From positions 64,730,871-64,794,870 of the forward strand of contig NC_057918.1 of the NCBI RefSeq assembly GCF_018873765.1: a stretch of 64,000 nucleotides of DNA. The letters are read 5' to 3'. A program made the translations under genes and the position numbers. Source of the DNA: Telopea speciosissima. Its lineage: Eukaryota; Streptophyta; Magnoliopsida; Proteales; Proteaceae. Positions 11,346-23,660 of the stretch are shown in pieces (within the stretch, counting starts at the first letter, position 1; the number at the start of each line of letters is the position of its first letter). The notes under the pieces were generated by a model. That model had not been told where the DNA came from. It did no database searches and was given only the letters and a program-made list of their open reading frames with translations.

Positions 11346-12599
11346 AAAATTTACTCCCCTTTTTGTACTTTATTTCTTACCAAAAAACATGTTACATCCA
11401 AGCCTAGTTAAGTAATAGAAAAACCAACTTAATTGGACGGACTGGATGCCTAATACCTTCTCCGGACTATAACTTGACTTGTTCCCAAACCAATGGACTG
11501 ATCAGTCCTCAATGGGCTACCATGGAGTTAACTTATCTTTTGTGGGTCCTAGACCATAATCTAGGTGATGACTCCAATATTCAATTCATCTCTCTCTTAC
11601 CCTTAAAGAGGGATGAGGTGGAGGACACATGACGATCTCTTGCCATACCCATTGTCCTCACAATGCATGCAAGGAAGAGAGGCACATGACGGTAGCAGCA
11701 GTGGCCAGAGGCTGCGCAAGCCTGTGTTGCATGCAACCAGTAGTCGCGCACTTCATTTGCAAGCTCGTGGCCAGTGGCTATGCACAATATCCCCACATGG
11801 CCGAGGGACGTGCACATCGAAGCATGAGCGGCCAGTAGCCTTGCGACAATGCTTCACCGACCAAAATATTTTTTTTTAAAAAAAAACTTAAAAGGAAAGG
11901 ATTATGCACAAAATGGGAGAAAGTATTGAAGGTTTTCCCATACAGAAGTGAGGCTCTGACAACACTGTTAGAATTGCAGGTACGATTCAACAAAAGCGAA
12001 TTCAAATCGTCGCAACCGATGAGAGAAACTATTCAATCTCATAACGAAACTAAGAGTTTCGATAATTACCTAAAACTTCACAATCGTAAAGCTTCTATGC
12101 AATCTTAGCCCTTTCACAATGAGTCTCACGTACATGTACAACTTTGCGTTCCCTTAAATGCAAGCTCTTCCACAATCAATTAGGTTTTTATCAAACCCTA
12201 ATCACAAACTAGTTGTTGCAGAGAAGGAGAGAGAAATGATTCACGGAAGAAAATGGAAAACTTCAACTATTGTGTTGAACAATTATGAGCCACATATCAT
12301 GGTTTTCACAACATATCCTTATATAATACAAAACCCTTATGGAAAGTAATGGGGTAATTACCAAATCATCTCTAGGCTTTCCTAGTAGGAATCAGAATCT
12401 GATTCATAATTGAATTCATTGTCCAACAAAACTTAATCCAAATTTTTATTTTCATATTTTCTTACTTAAATTTAGGTAAGAAATGAACAAAATAATCTAG
12501 TTTTCTCAAAATGAACAAAACACATTAAGTCAGCCAAAAATGACATAAATACACTCCATTATCATTGAAATGACTGAAATATAGGAAGAGTGAAATGAC
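11346..12599. mobile_element. Spacer with a possible solo copia LTR (about 11962-12428, minus)
   Basis: 11962 begins TGTTAGAATTGC and 12428 ends TTGTCCAACA, giving TG...CA termini about 467 bp apart. On the minus strand there is a TATATAAGG box near 12315. The flanking 5-mers (AACAC and AAACT) do not match, so the LTR call is tentative. 11580-11840 is a GC-richer stretch with short open frames that resemble no known family. Confidence 0.35.
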
Positions 12600-13250
12600 C
12601 ACCCTGCCCCCGTAAAATGAAAAATTTCATCCTTGTTGGATGCCCCCGCGCGTGCTCTCATTAGCAACTGCGTTGGTGCAAAGGTCATACAACCTGGCAA
12701 TGATCCCCCTCCCTATGTTTATACTTTTAATTTTCCCTTTTTAATAGAGATATCAATTACAAAAAAAATAAAACTCAACTCATCATAATTAATCCCTCCC
12801 CCCCAAAAAAAAGAAGAGAAAAACCTTTTTTTTTTTGGGTAGTAAGAAGGAAAATATTGAAAAATATATCCAAATGGTTTTACCAAGACAATGGGAAAAA
12901 ATTAAAGCCAAAAAGGAAGATGGTACCTCAAATGGCCCACTCATATGTGCCGTGTGACAATTCACTTGATTTTGATGCACACATAGACCTAATTATCATG
13001 TATCTACCTATAAAATTTCAGTCTAAAACTAATTTTGCATGTGGAAATGAAGAGGGCTTAATATGATTACTAAAAGGACCAAGACTTCAACTAAACAATC
13101 CCACCCCCTCCTCCAACCCCCCCACCCCCCACCCCCCTCAAAAAAAAAAAAAAACCATTTAGGAGCTAATGAATTGGAGTGGTGTTTCAAGAGAGAGAGA
13201 GATGGATGGGGATGAAGGGGAGAGCTCCATTGGTCCATTTTGGATCTGAC
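12600..13250 (+). repeat. Partial copy of the local repeat family
   Basis: 12600-13110 aligns with 13500-13910: the GATGCCCCC(G/A)...GTGCTCTCATTAGC block (12640 / 13540), the CCCCCAAAAAAA tract (12796 / 13680) and the GGTACCTCAAATGGCCCAC block (12922 / 13766). A weaker match to the first block recurs at 18640-18720. Non-coding. Confidence 0.75.
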
Positions 13251-13295
13251 TTGCATTCTTATTAATTTAAAGTGAAAAAGAAGGGTGCCAAGCTG

Positions 13296-13472
13296 GGAAA
13301 ATTATCACCTCCAGTTTGTTGACCGGCCCAGTTCCTAGTTCCTCTAATAGGGGGATGGTGGACCCCACCCGGGCAGAGTGTTTGGGCATGGGTGGAGAGG
13401 TCATTTCAGCCTCCCTTTGTTAGAGGAACTGGGGAACTGGGCCGGGCAGCCAACTGGAGGTGATAAAGATCT
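13296..13472. mobile_element. Foldback Mutator-type MITE with exact 9-bp TSD GCCAAGCTG
   Basis: A 177-bp palindromic element lies between two identical 9-mers GCCAAGCTG (13287-13295 and 13473-13481). Its arms are TTATCACCTCCAGTT followed by CGGCCCAGTTC and GTTCCTCTAA, paired with the reverse complement at the right end. A 9-bp target duplication is characteristic of Mutator-like elements. It has no coding capacity. Confidence 0.88.
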
Positions 13473-13756
13473 GCCAAGCTGCAAGGCGTTTACACTCAAA
13501 CACAGCCCCCGTCCATGAAATGAAAATTTCCACCTTATTCGATGCCCCCATGCATGCTCTCATTAGCCCTTAGTTGGTGTAGGAGCCACGTAGCTTGATA
13601 ACGATGTCCCTCCTTACTTTTAGTGGAAATATCAGTTAAAAAAAAATATGTAATTCACCCTTACAAATAATCCCCCCTTCCCCCAAAAAAACAGAAGAAA
13701 AGAAAACCTTGAAAGTTATACCAAAATGGTTCTTACTGGGAAAAACAAAAGACGAA

Positions 13757-16700
13757 ATGGAAGGTGGTAGCTCAAATGGTCCACTCATAACCATCATATG
13801 ACAATTTACCTGGTTTTGATGCACAAACAGACCTAATTGTCATTTATCTACCTATAGAATTTCAGCTTGAATCTAATTTTGCATGTGGAAATGAAGAGGG
13901 CTAACTTCTCCCCAAATAAAAAACATAAATAAATTTTGAAACTAATGAAAATGTTAGTTAAAATACATATAAAATGGTTTAGTACAAATGAACCATATGA
14001 TTGAGTTAGATCACCAACATTTAACTTACCAAAAAACTAATCACTTTCACAAAATGGACATATGATTAATTCAAAATGGATCCCAAATTAGACACATGAT
14101 TAATTCAGAAAGGACCCTATGGATAGGGCTGTAAACGGATCGGATTCGGCTCGGATAGTGCTATATCCGCATCCGCATCCGCATCCGCGGACGGATTCGG
14201 ATAGTGCTAAACGGATACGGATCGGATATTTTATCCGTTTACATGTAAATATAGCTTTTTTGGATAGCTATAGCCTATCTGTATCCGCATCCGTTTAGCT
14301 TTCGGACGGATTCGGATTGTGCTAAACGGATACGGACAAGGATACGGAAACGGATTTCGACTATTCTTTTACACCCCTACCTATGGACCCTATTTACTCA
14401 TATGATTGGACGTCTCTTTATCATCACGTGACATAATCCGGATTAGTCATCTTAGGGCAATTCCAACACAAAGACCATAGCAGAGCGACACACATTTTAA
14501 AGCAAACTTAGTTCTTATGATAATAAAATCTTGTGTGTTTAGCATAGCTCTTCTAATAAAATATTAGTATTGTCCCAATCGGCCAAGGAAGCCAAGAAGG
14601 ATCTAGATTCATCAAAGCTCATCCTTCTTGGTTGTTTTAATTTTCTAAAGTTTGTATTTATTAATTGGGAGAAAGAATGCCACTCGGTTACGCATCGCAT
14701 GTCATCCATGCGGTCAGATAGAAGGGAGCGAATAATGACTACTGCACCCCTAGAAAAATGAAATTTACAATGGATGCGATGGTCATTTAACGTACCCTTG
14801 TGTGGCACAGAGGAACGTGCACTTCTTTTTCCTTTATTAATTAATTAAACCCATAATACCCACTCTTATTTTTTTGGCCTTTTGCAACCAAACTAGCATA
14901 ATAATATCCACTCGTTTTCCACCCAAAAAATTAGGAAAAAAAACAACAAAAACAAAAAACCTTCCCTTACATGGGCTTGAGCCTTGGGAGTTGGGACCAT
15001 AGCATGGCCACTTGTCCCTTGTTCAGGGGGCAAAAAATAAGAGGGTCAAATCTGAATCACAAATTGCAAATAATGGAGGTAGGCAGCATATTCTCCACGA
15101 CTCTTTCCCTCGCAGTCTACTAGATATGGACCATTGGTTGGCCACTTGTCCCATTTTCAGTTTCTCAAGGGTCTCTTAGAACTATTCTGTCTAAGAAATA
15201 TCCATTACACAAACAGGGTCAAAATTAAACAGAGGTAATGCACTCTACCTCTTGACGGTCCCAAGAAAATATTCGAGTCGTCTGACGCAATTATCTCCGA
15301 TCAACTCTGATGAATTTCTTGTTTACCAATGTATTCTCTTTATCCAATAAAATTCCTTCAATGACAGAGAAGGTTGTTGTCTAATCTTTTCGTCTCTCAC
15401 AAAAAACACACTCCTTGATGATAAAGAGTAATCTCCCAAACGTAAGACTAGAACTCTCAAAATCCTTATCAGTTGTAACTACCACCATCAGGTAGTTTCC
15501 CCCATGGACAAGGAAAATACACTAACTACCTTTTAGCAATGTGGCACTTTGGACCACATCAACCAACATCTTGTTTATTAATGGGACAAGATCCGATCCC
15601 TTTAAATAATGGGACGATATGATTTCAATTCCTTGATAGTTCTAATCACTCAAAGTCTTAAACAATCAAATATGTACAAATTCCCAAGTATACAATAAAT
15701 TTTCAAAGGATACAAATAATTGAATATATTCGTAAGCATAATATAATCAGACATCAATTGTTAAGAATACAAACACTCAATTAAGCCTCAAAATAATTGA
15801 TAAGCCTTAGGTTTTCTTTGCAATTACAATATAACTTTTATCTTATATAAGTTATAATTATTAAGTATTAACTAAACCTAAATAAGTAATTTAGGCACAT
15901 TAAATATGCCCTGGTGGTTTAGGTTCTAGCCGATTCCTTATTGGGCTTTTCGGTTCTGGACCCATTGGAAAACCCTTCCCATAACCATCCTGTCTCATTT
16001 AATAATCAGTCCCAAAACAAGTTCCCAAAACCATCCCATTTAGTAATGGGACGGGACAGTTCCTAATTTTAGCGGGATGTTTCTCGGTTTTGGACCCAAA
16101 TTGACACCGTTACTCACAGACTATATCCGATATTGTCTACAAGATGTGTTGTACAAAGTTGAAAAATCAGGTTTTGACTCGAACGAACCTCTTGAGCTGA
16201 ATAGAAAAAATATGAAATTTGATCAAGAGTCATGAAGACTCCCCTACATATAAGAAATGATTAGACAATTTCTGAGTTAGTCTAAGTTTTCATTGATTCA
16301 GTGTTTTTACTTGAGTCGTGTGAAATTCTTTGAGTCTAATGGTTTTTTTAATTGGGCCAAATACTATAGATATTTGCTTGTTGTCTTCATTTAATTTGCC
16401 CCATTTTTCTTTTCACTTTGAAACAACAATAGCCTCAGTCCCTCCTCACTCAGAGAAGGAGAAGAAGGAATGACTCGCACTGACCATGTTTGACTCACCC
16501 GAGTCATTAGGTTTTGAAAATGAAGAGTTGAGTAAAAAAACCTGGTTTTGTAACTATTGTATTATATATAAGGAAAACTTAACAAAAAAGAGCCTTATTG
16601 ACAAGTTATCTCTTGGCTGATGCTTCATTTTCATTTTTCCTATATGGAAGAATGATTTGGCAATTCTAACAGTTGATATTTAGAGAATGATATGGAATTG

Positions 16701-17375
16701 TGAATTAGTCTATGTCAAATTTTAAAGTATAATTCAATGAAATATGAATACCCTTCCGTGTATTGATCGACGTCATGTATCACTATGAATATCCATGTAT
16801 ATATGTCTATGATTGTTATGACCTCTAATGTGTATTTTCTCAGTCTTTGATTTTTAAAGCTATATATTGCTACTTGGTAAATTTTGACTAGAGTGAAACT
16901 TATGAGTAAGGGGACCTTGAGGTAAATTTTTATACAAAATTTAGGCCCCATCTGAATTGCCACATGACATATATTTAAGATCTTTAACAAAAAAATACAT
17001 ATAGTTAAGATCTTTTTGAGATTGGTCGCTTGAAGGACCCCTTCAATGTTGGGAAGCGAATAGGGCTTCCCAAATGTGTGAATCAAAGATACAACAGTTT
17101 GCATAAAATGTATAATACACAAAAGTGCATACGATATACAAAAATGTACGTATATGCAACTACTGAGAGCATAGAAAATAAAACACGCAACCATACACCA
17201 ACACAACATCAAATTTAATATAGAAAACACCATAATATGAAGTGAAAAATCACAAGGCAATTCCGAGAGGAATCCACTAAAAATCAAATGAGGATTATTA
17301 TATTTCTCTTCTCAAGTTTATGCGCAAAACTTGAGATATGTAACAAGAATTAGAGAAGAACAATAATAGTTGAAA
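13757..17375 (+). repeat. Duplicated non-coding block, copy B
   Basis: Collinear with copy A (8663-11345) but longer. It carries a hAT MITE at 14124-14379 and an extra, unmatched stretch at about 15180-16100. An ORF of 190 codons on the minus strand (16715-17287) is AT-rich, is interrupted in copy A and resembles no family, so it is not called a gene. Confidence 0.8.
14124..14379. mobile_element. hAT-type MITE, copy 1, 8-bp TSD CCTATGGA
   Basis: A 256-bp element with terminal inverted repeats TAGGGCTGTAAA and TTTACACCCCTA, flanked by the exact 8-bp duplication CCTATGGA (14116-14123 and 14380-14387). An 8-bp TSD with CAG/TAGGG-type ends indicates the hAT superfamily. The interior is a series of degenerate CGGAT/ATCCG repeats. 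A second copy is at 46685-46942. Confidence 0.92.
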
Positions 17376-19266
17376 AACATACAAGATTACCTCATAAACA
17401 TCAATAAGATGACAATATTCCACCTCTAAAAGCCCCAAATATATTTCTCAAATAACTTGAAGAACCAACCAAAAACACAAGCATTAATTTCAATTACTAG
17501 ACTTGATCAAGAGTGTGAGAGCACAAAATGGCTTCAAGGGTGGCCCAAATGTAAGAAACTCTTGCAAAAAATCTGATCTCCTTTTTCTATAAGACCTTCA
17601 AAACTCATATTTTTTCTTTTCCAACAAGCTTGTTTCTTCCTATCCTAAAATCTCTTATCTTTTCTCTTTTTCAGTAACTCTACCATATACTCTTCCAAAG
17701 TGTATCTTCTTTTTCTACAACCCACCAAAGAAAAGATGGTTGGCCATTACATGAGACACTTGACTCCACATGGGGTTGGACCCTACATGGCTCAACTTCA
17801 AACATTCAATACACGCCATCTCACATTCTCTCCTCTCTAATACTCTTTGACACACTTTCTCCTCCTTGACCATGTGGTCCCCCATACACAGACTAGTGAT
17901 GCACTCTCTTTGCTATACCCATTGGCTTGGCGTGGGAGATGCCCATATATGCCGCAACACCTAGATCCTTCCCTCATATAATACATGGGCTTTGCAAGCA
18001 AAGTATTCTACACCCTCTCACATTTATTTATTTTTAATCATTGTTTCTCTCACCTTTAAAGAATTACTATTATAAGATATGTGAGATGACATGTATCTTA
18101 AGGCTTAAAAATTCTTTTGGGAAAATTACGTTTATCACCTATGTAGTTTTAAAAAATTACACTGATCCCCCTCAAAATTATGCCTACATCAGTGTAATTT
18201 ATTCAAATTATAGGTTTTTTTTTATAATTTTCCCATTTCCCATAATATATAATGTTTAGAAGATTCTTGTTGAGAAAAGTGTATACTTGCACCTTTGTGT
18301 CTATTTCTTTTATGCTCACATGAAATAATAACCTTGCTACTCTCCAATTTATGCTAACATTTTGCGCAACATCCCTCATCGCTCCTCTACTCCGCTTGCT
18401 TAGAGAACCTCTTCCATAATGTTTTTAATGCAAGATACAAGAAGAGATTTTCTTACTAACACCCCTCAATTAGTTGTCGGATAATATGTAATTTTACTTT
18501 TTCTATTTGTGAAGGTAATATTATCATTTTATATTTGTACACGAAAAAAGTGTATTATAATAGAAAAAAAAAATTCTCTGCATGAGAATGTATGTACCGT
18601 CATACTCAAACAAAAAGGAGATAAAATGACCACCTACCTATCGTCATGAAAGATGAAAATCCCTTCTCTATAATGCTAATGCACGTGCTCTCATTGGCCC
18701 CACACATGCAAGGACTATCCCCACACACACTGACCCATAACAAATAATAATATCTGTTATTTTCAAATTATTTTCAAATTTAGAGGATAAGAAAGAGACT
18801 TAAAAGGTGGTGTCAACTTTTAAAGGCACTTTTAGAGGTGTCGCTCATACTCTCCCATGCAGGAAAGAGCGAGGAAGCTTCCTAAAGTTGGCAACAAAGT
18901 TTACGGTTCAAACTTCAATGTGATCCATAAGAATTGCAGCCGATGAAGAAGTCTGAATTCAAAACTCTTGCAGAGTTTATTGTATCAAGAAGAAAACAAC
19001 AAAGAGAGCCTCTCTCTCTCTCTCTACAAGCCAAACAAACAAATTTATAACAGGACCAACGGACAACTGAGGATTTCTTCGAAGAACAGGAAAAACATAT
19101 AAAACAACTCCGAAAATAATGATATTGTAGATGGAAATTTACAAAATCCCCTTATTGTAGTTTGATTTCCTACTAATTTACAGATAATCGAGCCATAATA
19201 ATTAATAGGCTTCGATTGAAATATATAATAAGTTCTCTCTCTCTCTCTCTATCTCTAATCAAGACA
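17376..19266. other. AT-rich intergenic DNA
   Basis: No gene recognised. 18640-18720 repeats the ATGAAAATC...GTGCTCTCATTGGC motif of the 12.6 and 13.5 kb repeat units. CT microsatellites occur at 19010-19025 and 19232-19250. This lies downstream of the 3' end of the minus-strand gene at 19267. Confidence 0.5.
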
Positions 19267-19952
19267 CTACAGCAGGAAATCCATGAACCTAAGCCAGGGA
19301 ATAGAGATTTTCGAAACCTTCTGAGCTTGATTCGAACAAGACGCATCCAGTACCGCCGCAGCTTCGTTTGGCTTCTTGGGGCACAGGAAAAAATTCCTTG
19401 ACCCCAGTTCTTTCAGCTTTTCCTCCCGATTCAGACCTGTTTCAATCAATATAAGTGTATCAGTCAGCATTCCTAATTCATTTTTTTTCCCCCAAATCTC
19501 AATCCATGAAAACTAAAGAAAAAGAAAGAAAGAGAGTGTTATCTAATTTCAAATTTCTTACTTTCTAAGCTAAACTGAGAATAATGGAGGTCGAAATCTG
19601 ATGGGTCCGTCGTGGGTAGCAAAGGCCTTCTCCCTTCTTTGGCATACAACCTCACCGCCGCTACAATCAGATCTCCAACCATCAATTCTGGTGACATCAC
19701 CACCTGTACAGCTCCGAAGCTCCTCTGTATCGTTACATTCAGCAGCAACTTCGTCAGCCTGCTCGGCATCTCTCTTGAAATTTCCTGCAATTTTCCAGCA
19801 GAAAGAAGATTCGGGACAGTCTTTGGCCGGCGAATCTCAACCTCAGTCAGATGGGCTCGCCCGTGAAACGATGCTGCCCTGTTCCCCAATTTCTTTCCTC
19901 TCCCATTCTCTTCATTCCCTCTTCGGTGACCACTCTTGGAAGGGCTCGGCAT
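19267..19952 (-). CDS. At4g22758-like protein of unknown function, 2 exons, 186 aa
   Basis: Exons on the minus strand: 19562-19952 (from ATG) and 19267-19436, with a GTAAG donor and CAG acceptor; the phase closes to 186 codons. The protein has a basic N-terminus (KSGHRRGNEENGRGKK) and then a conserved domain with LLLNVTIQRSFGAVQVVMSP, VGDLIVAAVRLYAKEGRRP, SDFDLHYSQFSLES and LGSRNFFLCPK. This combination is familiar from plant proteins annotated uncharacterized At4g22758-like, whose domain looks ubiquitin-like (beta strands, helix). No biochemical role is known to me. It is on the short side for the family; the C-terminus after FFLCPK is brief. The start is the only ATG before the conserved block. 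Confidence 0.85.
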
Positions 19953-20465
19953 TTTTTTTTTTTTCTCTTCTATTCTGTGTCTATGTATTGGATATCAAAC
20001 TAAGGAATCGATCACCTCAAACGGCGGTAACGGTAGAACCTAGCGCGGGGGAAGCCGAGAGCTGGGGAGGAGCTTAGGCTCTCAGATTTCTCGTTGTTCA
20101 CAGAGATCATAACCAGAATTATAGAGATGTAGAGACAAAGGGAATAAGGTGAGGGTTGCAGGTTTAAGAAAGAGCGAAGAGAGAAGTTTCTCTCTATAGA
20201 TGAGCTTCTTCTGCAGCATTTATTGCTGGTGGTGGTGGTGGAGGCTTATGCTGGGGGAGATGGATTTTATGGAGGTTGGTGTGGTGTTAGGCCAGAGAAG
20301 ACAAAGTGACAAAGCCAAGACCTGTAGAGAGCTGACATCAATAATTATTTGAATACAGTTACTGACACCGGCTAAGGCTCTCGTCCCAAAGTTGGTTCGT
20401 TAGATAAATTACCGAGGGCATCAACTTCTGCATTTCGACCCAAATTTTATTTTGCAGTGTCCGAG

Positions 20466-20763
20466 GGAATAATTATCACCTCCAATTTCACTAATAGGAG
20501 AACGGGACTTCACCTTGAGATAAAAATCCTCGGCAGTATCGGTGAGGCGACAGTGCATATTCAATGGCACAACAGAGGCCATGTGTGCCACCTGATCCCT
20601 GCTGTGCCGTCAGATGTGCACTGTCGCTCCGTCGGTACTACAGAGGATCCTGGTCCCTTCACCTTGGGCAATGTTTTCGACCAGAGGTAGGGTGGTCATT
20701 TTCACTCCATGTAAGGAATTGGAGAAATTGAAAAGGGCAACGAATTGGAGGGGATAACGTCGA
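20466..20763. mobile_element. Probable foldback MITE near the At4g22758-like promoter
   Basis: The ends read ATTATCACCTCCAATTT and, inverted, GTTATCCCCTCCAATTCG, similar to the arms of the 13296-13472 element. Internal arms GCGACAGTGCATAT and its inverse near 20612-20630, with GGCACAACAG and its inverse, form a second hairpin. No 9-bp target duplication is evident, so this is less certain. It lies about 500 bp upstream of the 19952 start codon. Confidence 0.55.
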
Positions 20764-22921
20764 TTTTCTTGTTTCACATTTATCTTACGAGACACCCCTT
20801 CCTCCAACCTTAGATAGGTTTCAAATTTGATTTTTATCTATTACTTTCTATTTTAAAAAGATTTACTTAATCCTCAAAGTATGTTAGTACTTATGCAATG
20901 CAGGAATAAAATAAAAGCAATCTTTCAAAATAACCCCAATCTCATTTAATTGCTTTAAAAACAGTGAAATCTAATAAAAGTACACTTTAATTGTAATTGT
21001 AGGAGTAGAAATAAAAAATTGAAAACAAACCTATAGCATCGAGTCTAAAGGGAAGTGCACTACAATTGTTGGAATAGAAAATAATAGAAACGTATTAAAA
21101 AAAAAACACACAAAAAGATGGTTCACTCACCATCCTAGGTTCACAAATCATTCCTAGGCTTTTAGTATGTTGCACAATATCTTCCCAATACCGATTCCTG
21201 TCCTCTTGGGTGGAAGGAAACTCGGTCAAAAAAAAAAAAAAAAAGGTAAGTTACGCACCCCTTTCCTCTTATTTTTTTTTGGTGGTAAGTTTGAAAGTTT
21301 GTTTTTATTTTATTCTTGCGTACCATGAGTATTAACCAACTTTGGGGATTGAGTAAATCTTCTCAAAATAAAAATTTGTGGATGTAAAAAAAAAACAAAA
21401 CTACTTATCTTTTAATTTTCAATCTTATATAGTAGATCTAAGAAATTGTCCTTAGATTTTATCGTCTATTGGGTGTAAGACCCAACTCTAGCATGCAGAT
21501 CCATACCCCATGGATGGTGAGATAAGTTCAAATAAAATATTTTGTAGCTTTAGTTAAAATCCCGTTGTGCAATTAAATATGATAGACCCAAGAACCAAAA
21601 AAATTCTGTTTTTCGGTGTTGCTTTTCTATTGTATTGTCAGTTTAGGGAAAGCTTCTTGATTCTAATTTTTGTCACATGATATTTGGTGAGCGGTAGCAA
21701 AAGTGCTGAGAAATTATATTCACTACCCTAAATCTCAGTCGTTGATCCGGGTCCATTCAACCTGCTACGGGCTATCACCGTGACAACAGTTTAAGTCGAA
21801 TGGAGGTTGTGGAAGCAGTAGGTTCTAAGTCTCTCAAGTCTGACGTATTATACCCAATGTTAGGTATTTAACCAATACGCCAAAAGCTCTAAAGCTTATG
21901 GAACATGTTAAATTAAACATTTTAACCTATCTCATATATTAAGCTGGCCCAATCTAACGTCTATACATTAAATCAAACACCATTAGGTACATAACAGTGG
22001 ATTCTAAGTCTCTTAGGTTTGATGTGTAAATACTTCGATTTTGAGACTTTTTTTTTTTTAAATAAATAATTTATTAAAAATTAAAATGAGGCAAACAAAC
22101 CTAAAGAGAAACTAAAAGCAAAGAAAGTTAAAGCTTAAAAAGGGGGGACTGAGTCCTAAAATATATTGGCGAGAGCAACAAGCCACTCGCTCACCCAAGA
22201 GAAATAATAAAATAAGGTTACGGGGGATCTGTGAGGTGCACCGAAGGGGTCCTTATCCTATTCGATCGTCGGGAGATCTGAACATATACACCAGGCTGAT
22301 CAAGAGCCACACGGGCCAAAAGAACATCTTCTGGCAAAAAAGGAGATGAAATTTTTTGCAACCCAACTCCTAACTCCTTTTCAATCAAATGTTTTTCTAG
22401 TGCCACGTCCACCCCCTTAACACCAAGATTTGCAATCCTTATACGTCAGTTCTATCAATAATTGGAGTTGTCAAATTAAAACCCACACGACCACCTCGAA
22501 GAGCATGCCTATGTCCATCACGATTTTTTCAACTTTGAGACTTGTCTTGTGGATTTTTCATTTATCATTCAGAATAGTTTTAGTTAATGGGTTTTGTCTT
22601 ATTCAGTGGCTAGATGATGACACTGGGTATTTTTTTATATCTTCTATGTTTTGGTTTTCTCGGGGGTGGGAAAGATTATGTTCAACTGACAGAGACAGAA
22701 GAACTAGAACCATATATACAACAGGGCACTCTTTATTTTTTTTCGATTTTAATCTTTTCCTACGTTTTGTATTGTAAGCTTGATCTACATAATCCAAAGA
22801 CTTCAAATCCAAGGGTTCCCTTGTGAGATTGATCCCTTTATGTGATCATTTGGATCCCTAATCACTCAGTTTTTTTTTGGATGAATTTAATCACTCAGTT
22901 AATTATGACATTTCCAAAGAA
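20764..22921. other. Intergenic DNA, no gene recognised
   Basis: AT-rich, with homopolymer tracts. 21120-21175 repeats a motif also at 6585-6650. A minus-strand frame at 22218-22412 (64 codons, ending in LTDPP) follows a T-rich tract at 22046-22060 and could be the 3' end of an old retroelement, but no domain is recognisable. Confidence 0.4.
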
Positions 22922-22930
22922 TAATTAAGC

Positions 22931-23119
22931 GGATTCAGATCCTCTACTGCCAAGCTGCCTGGCAGGACAGTGCTGCCAAGACATGGTGAGGCGTGTAATG
23001 TTCGCTTTACCCCTGTCCGAGCGCCTTGCCTGAGTGGGGGTAAGGCGAACATTGCACGTCTCACCGTGTCTTGGCAGCACGGTCCTATCAGGCAGCTCGA
23101 CAGCAGAGGATCCAAATTG
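22931..23119. mobile_element. Foldback Mutator-type MITE with exact 9-bp TSD TAATTAAGC
   Basis: A near-perfect palindrome of 189 bp. The arms carry GATCCTCTACTGCCAAGCTG, TGCTGCCAAGACATGGTGAG and AATGTTCGCTTTACCCC, with their reverse complements on the right and a loop around 23015-23030. Exact direct repeats TAATTAAGC flank it (22922-22930 and 23120-23128). Single-stranded DNA or RNA from it would fold into a stem of roughly 80 bp. Confidence 0.92.
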
Positions 23120-23312
23120 TAATTAAGCTCATTGCTCATGTCTATTATGTGTAAGAATAATCTAAAAATAAAATATGAAGAATTGAAAAATAATAGGGAG
23201 AGAAAATATGATAGGGTTTTGGTTTTACAGATGAAGCCGGACGTCAGTCTTGTTGGGAGGTAGCTAGCGTATCTCATCTCTCAAGAGATAAATTAGGGAT
23301 TTAATTCGCTAC

Positions 23313-23660
23313 TGTTAATTAGAACGGTTCACAGACCTGGTTCATGCCGGCGCCCACCCGAGGCAGCCACCGCCCGCCCCTACCCTTTCCTTCCCACTCT
23401 AAGTATGACTCTGTTAAGGTGGGGGGGGGGGGTCTAGGGTGAGGTTATATAGATATACCCTCCTAATTAAAACCCTAAGATCACACACTACTGAAATCTA
23501 TTTTCTCTTCTCTCACTCTTGCTCTCCAAATCTTTATGTTTTCTGTGGGATTCCATCTTTTTCTAAAGATTAATTGTGTGAAATTCTCCATAGAGAAGCC
23601 GTACAAAAATTATTCGTATCAGTGGTGCTTGTAATAAAAATTAGTTCTTGATCTCTTCCG
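23313..23660 (+). mobile_element. Possible LTR fragment
   Basis: Begins TGTTAATTAGAACGG and contains a TTATATAGATA box near 23445, then CT-rich leader sequence, and ends near a TATCAGTGGTGC string at about 23618 that weakly resembles a copia primer-binding region. No paired LTR or target duplication was found. The arrangement only suggests a decayed 5' LTR. A C-rich tract (23350-23390) and a poly-G tract (about 23421-23431) lie inside. Confidence 0.3.

Noticed and set aside
16715-17287. 190-codon minus-strand ORF
   Set aside because: Low-complexity hydrophobic product in AT-rich DNA, no recognisable motif, and broken in the homologous duplicate at about 10.7-11.2 kb.
19601-20077. 158-codon plus-strand ORF
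   Set aside because: Lies antisense over exon 1 of the At4g22758-like gene, whose minus-strand reading is clearly conserved.
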